DNA of 64,000 nucleotides from the NCBI RefSeq assembly GCF_041381155.1, contig NC_091135.1, positions 8,113,620 to 8,177,619 of the forward strand. The letters are read 5' to 3'. Source of the DNA: Argopecten irradians (lineage: Eukaryota > Mollusca > Bivalvia > Pectinida > Pectinidae). The notes beneath the pieces were generated by a model. It had not been told where the DNA came from. It did no database searches and saw only the letters and a program-made list of their open reading frames with translations. Below are positions 1 through 13,300 of the stretch, one piece after another. The translations under genes were made by a program, and so were the position numbers. Each line of letters begins with the position of its first letter. Position 1 is the stretch's first letter.

Positions 1-236
1 GTCAATACATCTACAAAGACAAAATAAAGTTCATGGTGTTAATGTTCACGCTGTAAAAATGTAAAAAGAAATGTATAAATGTTACGGGACATAAATTACA
101 TCTCGGAAAGCCAAAGAGATAATCTTTACAACAGCTTGGTATGGTTCAACATGTATCGTCTGAGTGTAGTAAGTCACCGCCATACAATAAATATCAATGA
201 TTGCTACATAGTTTACAATGCTATGACGGATATTAC

Positions 237-1717
237 CTGTTGACGTCACACTTGAATTCCCCAGCCTGACATGCCCCAGTGGTTGTCCGGAATGACGTCA
301 GGAGCAGTTTAAAGCCTGCCTTTTCTGTTGTCCCGTCGCTGTAGAAGATTATTGTGATGTTTTCCGAATCCGATACATACGCAGATATCGCTGATGGAAA
401 TACAACAGAGACACCAAGAGGTCATGTATTAATGTTTATATATTATGAGAAAAAAGACATTCATTATTTCTGTTAAAAAACGTAAACCCTCTTCAAATAC
501 ATCAGAAATCGGGTACCCCTGTCAGTATTGGACGGACTACTAGATTCTAACTGATCGCAAAATACTGCAATGATGACCAATTCTTGCCAAGTACCAATTG
601 TACCAGACGGCGGTGTATGTGGCAGGCGACAAGTTCTCGCCGAGTACCATTTCAACATGGATGTGTATTCTATCAGAAGATGACTTTATTGAGGTGAACG
701 TACAAATATACATGCTATGACTAGAATTGGTACTCGGCGAGAACTGGTTGCCTGCTAGTATCAAAATGCCATTTGTTATAAAAGACTCTTCAAATACTAG
801 AAGTGAGCCCTAGTAAGTACTACGCTTATACCAATTTTACAAAATAGTAGATTCTTAAACATTGAAGAACAAACGGAAGTATTCGCTTGTTTGTCCATTA
901 CCTTGGTTCCCGCAGCATGTAAAATTGCCATCCCTTCCAATCTCCTCGATTGTCAAATAATCCTGACATCCGGCTATGGTGGGCTCTTGGAGGTTAAACC
1001 GCAAGAACTGAACCAAAACTTGCTTATCTTTGGAGTAAAATAAATTAAAATGATGGATATTAAAACACCCAATTACATTTTTTAATATAGATTATTACGT
1101 TTCAATAAAATATATTGGTAGAAATAATTACTGTGTGTATTTAGAAGACAGATCGGACTTTGGTGGATCCATATCTATCCATTGCATTCGGCGAGTACTT
1201 ATCTCAATGTGATGGGTTTTTTTTTTAGTATTTAGTGTAATTAATGGAACGCATTGAAAAATAAACGTCGAGTTCCAAACAAATATGAAACATTGTTGGA
1301 AAATGAAGGCACGAACATCTACCATAACGGTTTGACGTTCTGTCAAGAAGTGTTCCAATATTTCATTATTATTTTAATATGTTTTACCATATTTTTATTA
1401 GCAGAAGGTCATGCAAACTCTGAATTGTAAACAAAAACAAGTTTCAGCAAACGAATACCTTGTCCGGCGTCAAATCCAACTGCACAGTCCTCATTGGCGC
1501 GGTATCCGATCAGACTTCCGATCTGATATGCTCCAACATGAGAACGCAAATAGGCGCTTGTCTCTCCTGTAATAACTTCCGAACAAGAGCCAAACCCATC
1601 CTGGGTATAATAATCAGAGATCAAATTAACAGATTCAACAGATGAAAGAAATTTACAAATAATAAAGCACATAAAGATAGCTACCATCCCATCGTGTTGC
1701 TTCCTGAAAGGCGTCAT
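237..1717 (-). CDS. Secreted CUB-LDLa protein, 5' part (gene continues off the left edge)
   Basis: Three exons are read on the minus strand: 1717-1459, 1027-902 and 390-237. All have GT-AG borders and compatible phases (1, 1, 2). The product starts with MTPFRKQHDG and then a hydrophobic stretch (MVAIFMCFIICKFL), a likely signal peptide; Met11 is an alternative start. A CUB domain follows. Its marks are the GxYxxG-like GAYQIG, an ANxDC-type motif (ANEDC), then GQ, FLRFNL, GCQDYLTI, ITIIFYSDG and a GFKLLLTS end. After the CUB, CQAGEFKCDVN looks like the start of an LDL-receptor class A repeat, and the exon ends in phase 2 at a good donor. CUB-LDLa proteins are extracellular binding proteins or protease cofactors; the ligand cannot be told. 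The rest of the gene is outside the window. The domain call is secure from the pattern; the full architecture is unknown. Confidence 0.85.
621..756. repeat. Inverted repeat (MITE-like) in intron 2 of the CUB gene
   Basis: The arms at 621-648 and 729-756 match in about 25 of 28 positions around a core of about 80 bp. The shared core of the arms is GTTCTCGCCGAGTACC. A TSD was not identified, so the family is open. Confidence 0.5.
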
Positions 1718-1746
1718 TTTGCATTATGTGTTCACCAACGATCGTA

Positions 1747-1754
1747 TGACGTCA
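1747..1754. promoter_or_regulatory. Perfect CRE palindrome upstream of the CUB gene
   Basis: TGACGTCA lies 30 bp upstream of the predicted minus-strand start, and a half-matching TGACGTTA follows about 20 bp further on. This is the consensus for CREB/ATF factors. Use in vivo is inference. Confidence 0.4.
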
Positions 1755-1824
1755 TAATGGTTGCGCGGGAAAAATGACGTTACATTTCCGCACTGAATCT
1801 GGAACCCGACATAATATTTCTTTT

Positions 1825-1842
1825 TGTGTGTGTGTGTGTGTG
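1825..1842. repeat. (TG)9 microsatellite
   Basis: A perfect TG dinucleotide run lies about 110 bp upstream of the CUB gene start. Confidence 0.9.
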
Positions 1843-1959
1843 TTCAATAAAATGATTCAGACTAAATAGTGCAACATCGCCGAAGCATATTCCCAAATAA
1901 ATCAACAACAAAAAACTCCACCTTGTCTATATTACAGATACCATTAGTCATGACAGATG

Positions 1960-3111
1960 CAGTGGCGTAGCGCCCGTGCATGCTTGCATGCTCAAGCATG
2001 CAAAAAATATTTGTACAGTCAGAAAAAACACAACATTTGAATACACGTAACGCTGCTGAATATAAATTACGTATAAATACATATGATACATGTATGTCCA
2101 ACTGTATGCCTAACATAACTTTGTGCACATTTGACAGACTTGAAGATTGGCCATTCTGGAAATTTATTAGAATAGTCTATATATTTCCGGTTACCACGTG
2201 CATTTAGTTGTTAAATTTGATTGTTTGAATCTTGTCGAAGACAATATTAGACTTCTTCACCAAATTCCCTCAAGCAAATGTGGATTTTGAATCGGGAAAC
2301 ACTTACGAATACCAAAATAAACAACATCGCATGAAAAGTAAGAAATATTCTAAAAACATATAACTATATTAAAATGATAGCAAATCAACTGAAATAGCAA
2401 TTGCAATATGTTCTTGGCCAAAGTGAATTTTTCAATTTTAGTTCACTTCCCGCCCCGTTAAAACGCGTGTTAATCCATGATTTTCGGTGTCTACTCACGA
2501 AATAGTTGACTTTTATTTTTGTAGAATATGAACAGATTGTTGATTAAGAAAATAATTTTTGTTATTGTAATTGTTAGAAATAAAACAGAATATGTAGAAA
2601 AATAGGTCATAAATACTATGTTTGATTTTTTTATTGAGGTGGTCGAGGACTGGTCCCTTCTTACGCAATTACGTTAACTTAATTTCAATTTTGTTTAAAA
2701 TATTCGCCATAAGTTTTTCATCAGTTGAAATAACACAAAATTCTCCCATTGCTTACTATTTTAATTTTTACAGACAAAAATCCGTTGTTTTTTGTTCGAG
2801 CACTTGTCAGGGGAGTCTAGTATATAAGATTATATGTATATAAAAAAATCACCACAGTTCTAATTTTGTGTATAGTTTTGCATGGTTATCAACTGAATAT
2901 CGTGACCTCCATTTAACCATTGGTATATACGTACGTTAAAAGTTACCATAGAAGTAAAATGGTTACTACATTGTAACAATTTCCCGTCAGCTTCTAGGGG
3001 CTTCGCACCCCATACCCCCTACCGGGGCGTCGCCCCTGGACCCTGAGCAGGGGGCTCTCGCCCGCTGCACCCCCAGGCATGCAGACCTATCCAGACCTTG
3101 CTACGCCACTG
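1960..3111. mobile_element. hAT-like non-autonomous transposon, 1.15 kb
   Basis: CAGTGGCGTAGC at 1960-1971 is repeated in inverted form at 3100-3111, a perfect 12-bp terminal repeat of the kind seen in hAT elements (CAGTGGCG class). A GC-rich block at about 2990-3100 sits at the right end, in contrast to the AT-rich interior. No transposase frame is visible. The 8 bp on each side (GACAGATG and GATGGCTA) do not match, so the TSD has decayed or the copy is rearranged. Confidence 0.65.
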
Positions 3112-3852
3112 GATGGCTAGCCGTTAAACCATTGTATGCAGGAATAGAAACTCATTTTTGTTTTATCCCTCAGTCTATACAACTGTGTCTCAGTGACAGA
3201 AGAACACGACGTTGAGAGCTCCTCACCCATAGGATAGAAAGTTAAAAGAAAGAAAAGAAATGTCATATTAAACGAACTTGCGTAGAGGATTTATAATCAT
3301 ACTTGTTATATATATGCATATCATATGTACTATATACCTGTGGGATGGTATCAACATACATGCACCTATAAAATACTCCGGTTCATTTGCTTCATAATAA
3401 GACCCTTCAATATTAAGCCAAGTCTTCGTTTTGGAAATGGTTACATGTAATATATAACATTATTTTAAAAAGTGAAATCTCGTACAGTGTAACAAAGTGA
3501 TTTTTTTTTTTTAAATATCTGTGAAATTTTAATTAAGTGTGTTGAAAAATAAAGTATTAAAATTTATTATAAAAATATCAAAATATTCATGCACGTTATG
3601 AGTGAATATTTGCATAGCAAAACATATAGAATAGTAGGCCTATAGTATGCTTTTGTTCGAAATATATTTGCACCAGTGCTATATTACAAGTTTCTAATTA
3701 TTATCTTTATTTCCTCCAAATATAGTGATGATTTTATAAACAGAATAAATAACATTTACAATTATATCATAAGCAACATGCAGGTGTGGCATTTTCATCT
3801 GCGACAGTTTTCAAGTGTGATTCTTGGGCACTATGTAACGCATGGGCTGGTT

Positions 3853-3970
3853 TAGTCCGCTAAACCTGCCTATATTATGAGGCTTTTTTTTCTTTTTTTT
3901 TCTGTTTTTTGCGTTATATATATTAGGCAAAAAAAAATGCCTAATAATATAGACAGGTTTAGCGGACTAG
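3853..3970. repeat. Hairpin repeat with TAGTCCGCTAAAC arms
   Basis: The left arm begins TAGTCCGCTAAACCTGCC; the right arm at about 3938-3970 is its inverse, with a T-rich loop. Two more copies of TAGTCCGCTAAAC lie at about 4103-4131, so this is a repeated family near the WDR75 promoter. Confidence 0.6.
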
Positions 3971-3977
3971 GGCTGGT

Positions 3978-4010
3978 TTAGTTTGGTTTTATTAGTTTAA
4001 CGTCCTAAGA
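3978..4010 (-). mobile_element. SINE tail fragment
   Basis: The stretch TTTTATTAGTTTAACGTCCT matches the tail of the SINE at 9651-9866. Only about 30 bp remain. Confidence 0.5.
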
Positions 4011-4376
4011 TTTTAATGAAAATGCCACACAGGCAAAGTCATCCAAAATTAGTGTTTTAATTATAAATATGTTGTATTGGAACCCAGAAACTAATTAGGC
4101 ATAGTCCGCTAAACATGGCATAGTCCGCTAAACATTATTTTTTTCTTCTATAGGCAGGGTTAACTGACTAATATAGACTCATAAAATCAAACAATTTAAG
4201 CAAAAAGTGTAAATGATAATAAAATAATGATTTATAAGCAGAAATTTTGATAATAAACTATTTAGATCTCTGATATAACTTATATATATATATTTGCACC
4301 CGTACGCACCAATGAATCATTATCCGGACTTTGTTGCACGCTAGCTTGAGTAAAAAATTACAATGTGCGTTTGTTG

Positions 4377-4384
4377 TGACGTCA
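4377..4384. promoter_or_regulatory. Perfect CRE palindrome just before the WDR75 start
   Basis: TGACGTCA ends 9 bp before the WDR75 start codon, so it lies in the core promoter or a very short 5'UTR. No TATA box stands at the usual distance. CREB/ATF control is plausible but unproven. Confidence 0.45.
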
Positions 4385-4393
4385 TTTTTCAAG

Positions 4394-7300
4394 ATGTCAG
4401 CCTCCACGGAAAACGTGGACGAGAAGAGAATAGTTGCATCTGTGCGTGCTGGAGCAAATCTGGTTCATGCAAAGCCACTATTTTCACACGATTCAAGGTA
4501 AGATATGAAAAGACGAAGTTCTAATAGTCTATGTTACACGCAACATACTCATTCTATGCGTGGAATGTTTTTCTTCTATCAAACCATGTTGTCAACATGG
4601 ACGAGATAATATAACGATATCAGCTGGATATATGAACTCAATCATTGTCATTTGATCATATAGCTTTTTATTCTGATCCTAGACGTGATCTTTTAGATTG
4701 TATAACATATGTGTATTGTATGCAGCTTGATGTACAGCATTCTATCACACATGTGTACATTCTATCACATGTGTATATTGTGACACACATTCAGGTTGGG
4801 CACATGTAAATTTATTGTTATTATAGCGATATATAGTTATAATAGCTATTTATCAGATAGATCATTCAAACATATTGAAAGCATATTTGATAAGGTATAA
4901 TTAAGCTAATTAAGTTAATTATTGCTCTATTGTTTCGAACGAAAAGTGGTTGCATAGTGTTCAAATGATCCTTATACACATTCCCTGCAAGTTTCAGGAG
5001 TCAGTTTTGAGAGCAAGCACTTTTATCTCCAGAAATGTTGTCTCGCTAGTTTTGTATAGCTATGAATAGCTATTATAGCTATATATTGCTAAAATAGCAA
5101 TTAATTTACATGTGCCCAACCATTTTTGTTTGCGTGGTATCTTACTATGTATTTAATTTGATTTGTTGAACAGATTCCTATTCTGCTGTGCTGAGACACT
5201 AATTAAAGTTTACAGTACTGCCAGTGGGGAATGTGTACATGATCTGAAAGGACACACTGACACGACTACAGGACTTGTCATCAACTCGCTCAACAAACTT
5301 CAGGTGAAAAAGATTTTAGAATCTGTAACTGGAAGGTCAAGGAAACATGCCCATACAAACAGAGCTTTGAACATGAAATCTTTCAGACCCTAGATCTACC
5401 TGAATGACAAATATGATGATATAATTGAGGTGCTTGGTCAAATTCCGCTATGTTTCTCTTACCTTTCTCAGTTTCGTCACATTCAGATGACACATATATC
5501 CGTAAACTAAGTCCATGTATCATCTTGTCAAGCATATAAAATGTTCACTTGTAAGCTGTCACTGAAAGTAATTAACTGCTATGTAGACGCTACGACAAAA
5601 AATTTATAGACATGATTTTGAGACTTTGCGTGAATGTCTATTTTTTGACAAAGTTTATTAATTTAAATCTGATCTGATTGGTCTAGTTTGTCAAATGGAC
5701 ATTTTTATGCAGTCAAGACATAACTATATGTATACTGTTTCAGTTATTATCAAGTTCATTGGACCAAACAGTGATTTTTTGGGACTATGCTGATTGTGTG
5801 CTGCTGAAGGTAAATATAATTAGTCAGATTTTTAGTGTAATCATGCATACAGTACTGGTTTATAAAACATTTTGCAGAAATCAGGTTTGTAGAAGCAGCT
5901 TTCCAAAGATTAACAGTGCAATAAGAGTATATATATATAAAAAAAATGCACTGTATATAACCCCTCTCCCCATGCCACTGTGTCGTATCGCTAATAATCG
6001 TCACTTTTGACGGATGGCAAAACCATAAAGAAGAAGAAGGGTAATTATATTATGGAAAATTGCACTAGAAAATCACAATTCTTGTTCTTTAGAAACAATA
6101 AATAGTCAATTTTAGGACAGAAGACAATGTATTATCAATGCCCACATGATACCATACTGAGCCACATTTTTGTGACATAATTGACAGATTTTAACAATTG
6201 TTTGTTCTAATGTTACTGTTTACAGAAGATACGACTACAGGGTCCCCTTCATGGAATCTGGTCACGCCCTGGTGAACAGGATAAGGTACAACTTCTCCAG
6301 CAATCTGGGAAAGCATGTAAGTTTATGGTTGGTTGAAGCTCAACTATTGAAAGAACGGAAATGTGTGTATTGAGAGAGAAGAGGAAACAATCTGAATACA
6401 ATAATATAGCCATTACTTCAAAGTTATAAAAAAACTGATGTATTATGGTGTGTTAGCATTAACTTTAATGAACAAAATATTAAATTATTTATGATCTCAT
6501 TTAAATTATCTTTATTTGCTTGTTCTATAGTTACCATCTGTTATATGGTTACAGTGAACCAGTCATCATTTTGATATGAAAATTTAAATTATTGTTAAAG
6601 TGAATAATTGATAATTCCCATATTGATATAATCTATTCCTATAATTTCACAGATGACCTAGTCCACTGTGATTTACTGACCACAAGTAAAGGGGAGGCTG
6701 TCACATCTATCACAGACATAACTCGGGTCTCTAAAGACCCACGATGTTCAGCTGTTGGCTGCAAGGTAAGTAGCTGAAACAACTGTTAGAACGACAAGCT
6801 TAGTAGCTGAAACAACTGTTAGAACGACAAGCTTAGTAGCTGAAACAACTATTAGTACGACAAGCTTAGTAGCTGAAACAACAATTAGAACGACAAGCTT
6901 AGTAGCTGAGACAACTATTAGAGTATTAAAATGTTTGAATGTTTACTTATTGATTTGGAGATTGATTAATTCTTGCTTAAAGTATAGACAGAATAATAGA
7001 TCAGTAGTTGGTAAATCTAGTTGTGTTAGCTATTGAGAGTTACATGTATGGCATGGTATCTACTCCTTGATTTATCATTTTTAGGGGAAATTCGTCACAG
7101 CAGTGAAGGGATCTATGCTATATGTTAAGTCAACATTAAAGTCATCAAAAGTGAAAAAGTAAGTACACAAATAAATTTTACTCCTAAATGTTGAACTTGG
7201 TTTTTCATTTTTCTGCGATATACTTTATATCTGATTAGATATCTCGATGGTAGAAGTCTTACTATTACAAAGAAATAATCATTTTGGGTAAAATCATGAA

Positions 7301-10300
7301 CTAGCCTTTATTTAATTTCTTTTGTGAAATCTCATGTTATATGTACAATATACATAATATACTACCAATATGATTTCATTAGGATTAATATCCTGAGTAC
7401 TTTGCAATAGTAAATGTGAATGTGTAATTTGATTAAAGTAATGGAAATTTTATGTTTAAGAAAACTAAAATAATGCACATGAGACATTTATGATTTAAAC
7501 TGGTTTGACAGAGTGTTTTTATTTAGTAAAGAAAATTAATGGTCTTGTATATGGTAACATTACCTAATCACCCATGGAAACAAAGATGAGACCTTACCCA
7601 ATCATTGATGTTACCTGTATTTACACGTATAGGATTAGTGGAAGTCTATTGTAGCAATAAGCTTAAAGTGAACAGTCGGGCAAGGATGGCTAAAGTCGGT
7701 AAAAATGGTGTGAATGTATCCAGTATAGTTTCTTATGAAATAGAAAAATAAAATCTCTCGCCAAAATCTGTCTGCGTACGAAGAAATTAATTTAAAGTAT
7801 AGGAATCCTAAAACGTCCTCCCGGCTGACTATGTCCGTGGTTACATTTACACGCAGCCTCGCTTTCAATGCTTTCAACTTTCCTTTACTTTAATGGTCAG
7901 AACTGGGAAACTAAGCAGAACTTGGCCGTCGTATTAATATGTGAGAACTTTTGGAAGGCCAATGAACGCATTTAGACTGGTTTTCTTTGCCCGACTATTC
8001 ATTTTAAATAACATAATTTCACAAATATTCATGTCAGATAAAAATTTGTGTCTTATAAAATGTTTGATTTATAGGTATTCGTTTCCGGACCTCACCTGTG
8101 TTGCCTGTCACCCTGTTGACTACTGTATCGCTACAGGAACTGACAGTGGCAAGATTATACTGTGGTATGTGCTGGATTTTATCTTTTACTTTAGGGAATC
8201 AAACAGATAGTGGTCAGATTAGAAAAAGATCATTTTTATGTCTCTATAGTAAAATTGTGGATAGCAATGGTAAGGGAGGATGCACTGTTACCTGCATCTT
8301 TCTCATATTCCATCCTGTCCCCACAACTCATACTGTTTGTCCTTGAGGAGGGGGATTAACGTCTTTTATGAATATATATTTCTGTAAATTTTTATGACAA
8401 TAGTGCTTTGTTTTTTACTATGTGCTGAAATCAAAATGTAGATGAGTAGTGAGATATTAAAGAATAAACAATGAATAGTTTTGTGTTGTATACACTTAAC
8501 GTAGAAAAAAATTTGGAACATCATTTTTTAGATTTTTGTACTTCTTTTAGGTGGAGTTTCCTTGGTGATCAGAGCCATGTTGTCAAGACGACACTTCACT
8601 GGCATGCCCTTCCTGTTCTTGATTTGACCTTCACAACAGAAGGTAGGTAAAAACTAAATCAATATTTAATAATGATAATTAATTATTTTGAAATTACACA
8701 TGATAATAGCTGGTAGGATATAGATCTACAATAGGGGTTTAAATTTTTCTGAGAAATAAAAGGACATAATTAGCATATATTTTGAACGTCTCCAATATTT
8801 GATTTTCTCTGTCCACAGGTTCCTACCTACTCAGTGGAGGACACGAATGTGTGCTAGTCAAATGGCAATACAACTCAGAGTACCGTGACTTCCGACCCCG
8901 CCTCGGGGCCCCACTGTGTCATGTGACCATCTCCCCAGACAACCTATTGTATGCCACAAGTCACCATGATAACGGTATGTCATGACAACGTTTGCAATGT
9001 TTAAGATTGATTTTGACCTATAAGAAAATTATAATTTATCGTTTTGCATACTTTGGTGTACTATGAACTCTAATACCAGTATAGCATACATTTGAAGTTT
9101 GATGTTACCAGCTTCATTTCTTCAAAAACTTTAAGTTAAAGAAATTTCTTTAACTTCTGTAATGGTTTCCTTTGGAAAAATTGGAGCTAAGGAATATTCT
9201 TGAAACTTGGGCATTAGTGTTTATTTTTGACTACGAGTGTTTATTTTTGACTGTGAATGTTTATTCTTGACACTGAGTGTTATTTTTTTAGTGTGAGTGT
9301 TTACTATTGACTTTGTTTATTTTTCCAGTGATCCATCTGCTGTCCAGTAACTTCTCTGTAGTTCAGGTGTTTCAAGGCCTCACGAAAACTAATCTCATCG
9401 ATAAACAAAATGGCTATCCTGCAGGACTCAACTTTGACCCCAGGTCCAAGGCTCTTGTGCTGAATGGCAAACCAGGACATCTACAGTTCTACTCAGTCCA
9501 TAGCGACAAACAGTTATACAATGTAAGCTGTTACGATGGTTACTGGTTTATATTTTTGTATCATAATAAATTGTATAAATGGTAAAAGGCATAGCATACA
9601 TCAGTCCAATTAGATTTAAGGTATTACTGCCACAAGAATTTGAATAGTTTTTGGTTTGATTAGTTTAACGTCCTATTAACAGCCAGGGTCATTTAAGGAC
9701 GTGCCAGGTTTGTTGGTGGAGGAAAGCCGGAGAACCCAGAGAAAAACCACCGACCAGCGGTCAGTACCTGGCAACTGCCCCACATTGGATTCGAACTCGC
9801 GACCCAGAGGTGGAGGGCATGTGGTAATATGTCGGTACATCTTAACCACTCGGCCACCGCGGCCCCGTTAATTGGAATAGAAATACAGCTTAAAATGGCA
9901 GCAATTAGAATAACTGTTTCTATTGCAACAAGCCATTGTTCAATGTAATGTGCAGACAAAAAAGTATTTACTAATTTAATCATGTTTCCGATTTCTTTTC
10001 CAGTTGGACATAGTTTGTCAGAACTATATTTCTGCAGAAAATGTGAAGCGTCCATTGGACGTGACTGAAGTTGTAAAAGCTGAATTCAACAGTACGGGCA
10101 GCTGGCTAGCAACTGTCGAGTACTGGGACAACAAGGTCATGACCCCAGAGTTACGACTCAAGTTTTGGCTGTACAACTCCGAAACACAAAGGTAGAAAAA
10201 TCATGTGTATGTTTGAAGGATTGTATAGAAGTAGAAATGATAAACTATACTCCTCCTCAAAGCTTACCAAAGAAGACAAGTCATATGTAGATTGTTTAGC

Positions 10301-13300
10301 AATAGAAATGTAACATTTCTGATATATTAGTACTGTAGCAGGATTGGACTGCATGGTCGTCGGTCATCAGTATCCAGGTAGCTCAATTAATAGGACATCA
10401 AGTTTGTATTTAAATGCTTTTAATATCTTGGAAAAGTATATTATTGAACAAGCGATTAAATATCTTAAATATGTCTACTTTCAGGTACACATTGAATACC
10501 ACAGTTGAAGTCCCACATGATAAAAAAGTAACGTGTTTACGTTTCCGTCCTGATGACTTCAGTGGTATCGACGAAGACCCGATGGTGGTAACAACAAGTT
10601 TAGATGGCAAATTCAAAATCTGGTCCAACATGGATGACACAAATATTTACAGTAAGTGTAGACATGAAGAGAGAAGAGACAATATAGAAATTATTTCTTT
10701 TCACTGTGCAGAGTTTTAATAATTTAGCTAAGCGTTGATGTTTTATCAATTTCATAGAGTATGAAAAAAAATTGTTTCCCAATTGTCTGAATCTGTGCCG
10801 TGGATTCTCACAAAAGTTTGCAAACAAAATAAATTAATGCATGATTAATTGTTTTGAATTACATGATAAAACTTTATTACTTTAAGAATCAGAAAGTGAG
10901 ATTTAGTAGGAAAACAAGCACAAATTCATTATTTAAACTTTCATTTTTGTTTGTTGTTTGCTGGATTTTGAAACAGACATTAATTGCCTTCTGGCTGTCA
11001 AACAAACAATAATACACTTTTAATTTGATATGTAAATTTTAGGAGCCAACACCAGATGGAGCTGTGAGTCTGTAGGGTTCTACCACGACCAGCCGGCTGG
11101 GACGTGTTCCTTCACAGCGGACGGATCTCTACTTGGGGTGGCGTTCGGGACCAGCATCACACTGTGGGACCCGGACAATAACGTACTGAGGGAGACAATG
11201 AGAAGTCAGCAAGGGCAGATAGTGTGAGTGAATAAATAGTCCCTGTATTACGGTCACTGGAAGAAAAATAGGCGTTGAAAACATATCAATCATGTACTGT
11301 TGAACCTTGTTATCATTGGTCTTTCAAGTGCTGGATTCAAATGTTAGATTTGAAGATTGATCAGATAAATAAATACATTTACAACGAACCTCTGGGGAGC
11401 AATAAAAATCACTTTATTATAAGCATAATTTGTGATACACATATTACAAATATCCTTGGCAGGGAATGAGAATTACTATATTAAAACCACAAATTCAGTG
11501 TAAGCATGTTCTTTATAAACATGTTTTAGAGTACTGTTTATGACCAGTGATCATCTTTGGTCAAAAATGCCTCAGTTGGAATGAATTGCATGTAAACCAT
11601 TTCTATTATTTCACAAATCAGATTTTCACCTTGATGTCTATCTGCTAGGGGCTGTTCCAGCAAAACATACCTTTATGGCACCCAGGGAAGGCACTTTAAA
11701 AAATAATATGTGTTGTGGTGGGTTCAAAATAAAATCACTTCTGTGCCAGGGTGTCATTTCAATAAAATCACTCTTTTGGGTGAGTCTATCTGAAGCATTT
11801 GTAACTTTTTGATATAAAATGCAAAATTTGCGTTTTAAAGTGTTGCTGTCAGTCATCCTGACTACAAAATTAACTGTTGAGAGAAATATTTATTTCTAAC
11901 AATACTAATGTGTGGTTAATCTTCAATAAAAAACAAATGTTTTATTTTCTGGGTGTTCTGATACAATAATGACAGAATATTTATCTAAAACATACTATAT
12001 TCAATCAAACTTGGCAATGATACAGAGAAACAATTGTTTAATTTGGGAAAAATACTGTTTTCATCAACAGATCTTTATTTAAATTCACTGGTATTAAGTC
12101 AAGGAAAAAGTGGCAGTTCACAAGTTTAAGTGTGAATATTCAAATGTCTACTCTTGCATTATGCTTGTGCAATACTTCGATATCTTTAGTAGGTTTTCCA
12201 CTGGCTCTAGGAAGATTGTACCTTTATACAAATTAAGTAATAGATGTAGCATATAAAACAATAGTTCACTGCACCATATACAGTACAATTTTGTCCTAGG
12301 ACTCATCGGTGATGGTAGAAATCTAAATATGTAAATCCAAAAAGAGATAGAGCAAAATAAAAAAATTAAATGGCTTCTATGCCATGGCCTCCTTCACAAA
12401 AAAAACAAACAATAGATATGTGGAGGGGGGGTGGCAACAAAATTGGGTGAAATCGCTTCTATCGGTAGGTCTCCCAATTTCAAAGTGCCTTCCCCCCTAC
12501 CATGTATGATTTGCTGGAACAGCCTTAATTTGAAGTCTCTAGAGTATTTCACTCTGACCTCCAGCTTTCCTCCCCATATCTTGCAACATCACTGTAATGA
12601 CCAAGGCTGTTCATTGGACCATCTAGGTATTGATTTAATGATACTGACATGAGCATTTTGATATGTTTACAGGTTTATGGAGTTTGGTAAGATGTCCTGT
12701 AGCCAATACCTCGTCACCACTACAAAGTCAAATGTAACGGTCTGGAACCTTATTACCTGTGCAGGTGAGCTGACAAAGTCAAAATTTAAAATAGAAAGTC
12801 ATTAATCTTATTAATACCAAGGACAGGTATCAGAAAATGTTGGTGTTTGTACTAACAGGGCCAAGAGTGGGATATCAGAAAATATTGAGTGCTTGTTCTA
12901 ACAAATAAAATGAACAAATGGAAATAATGTATAACCGTGATTGCGTTTCAGTTGTATGGAGTGCCAGTTTGAAGACGACACACTTAGTGGCTGACCCTCT
13001 CAGTGACATCATGGCCGTGTTTGGAGAAAATAGGGGTCGTAAGTAATTAATAGAATACAATTTTGGTCCGGATACTCTAATCCGGGACAAAGATATCTGA
13101 ACTTCTGGTGGTAATACGATATCTCAATCTTAGGGAAGACAGTCTGAACCTACTTTACAATTGTCATGTTATATTATTTATGCGATGACATCAAGGCAAT
13201 ACATGTTCTGTGTTGAGGTCATGGTAATAAAATTCCAGTGCATTTTGTCCATGTTTTAACATTTTTGTTAAGTTTCAAGTGTAAATTCAACAAGTGAAAA

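Noticed and set aside
540-764. 74-codon minus-strand frame in the CUB gene region
   Set aside because: It covers the inverted repeat at 621-756 within intron 2, and no CUB or LDLa residues are encoded.
1960-3111. Search for a hAT transposase in this element
   Set aside because: The longest frames are under 80 codons and show no DDE or dimerisation motif; the copy is non-autonomous.
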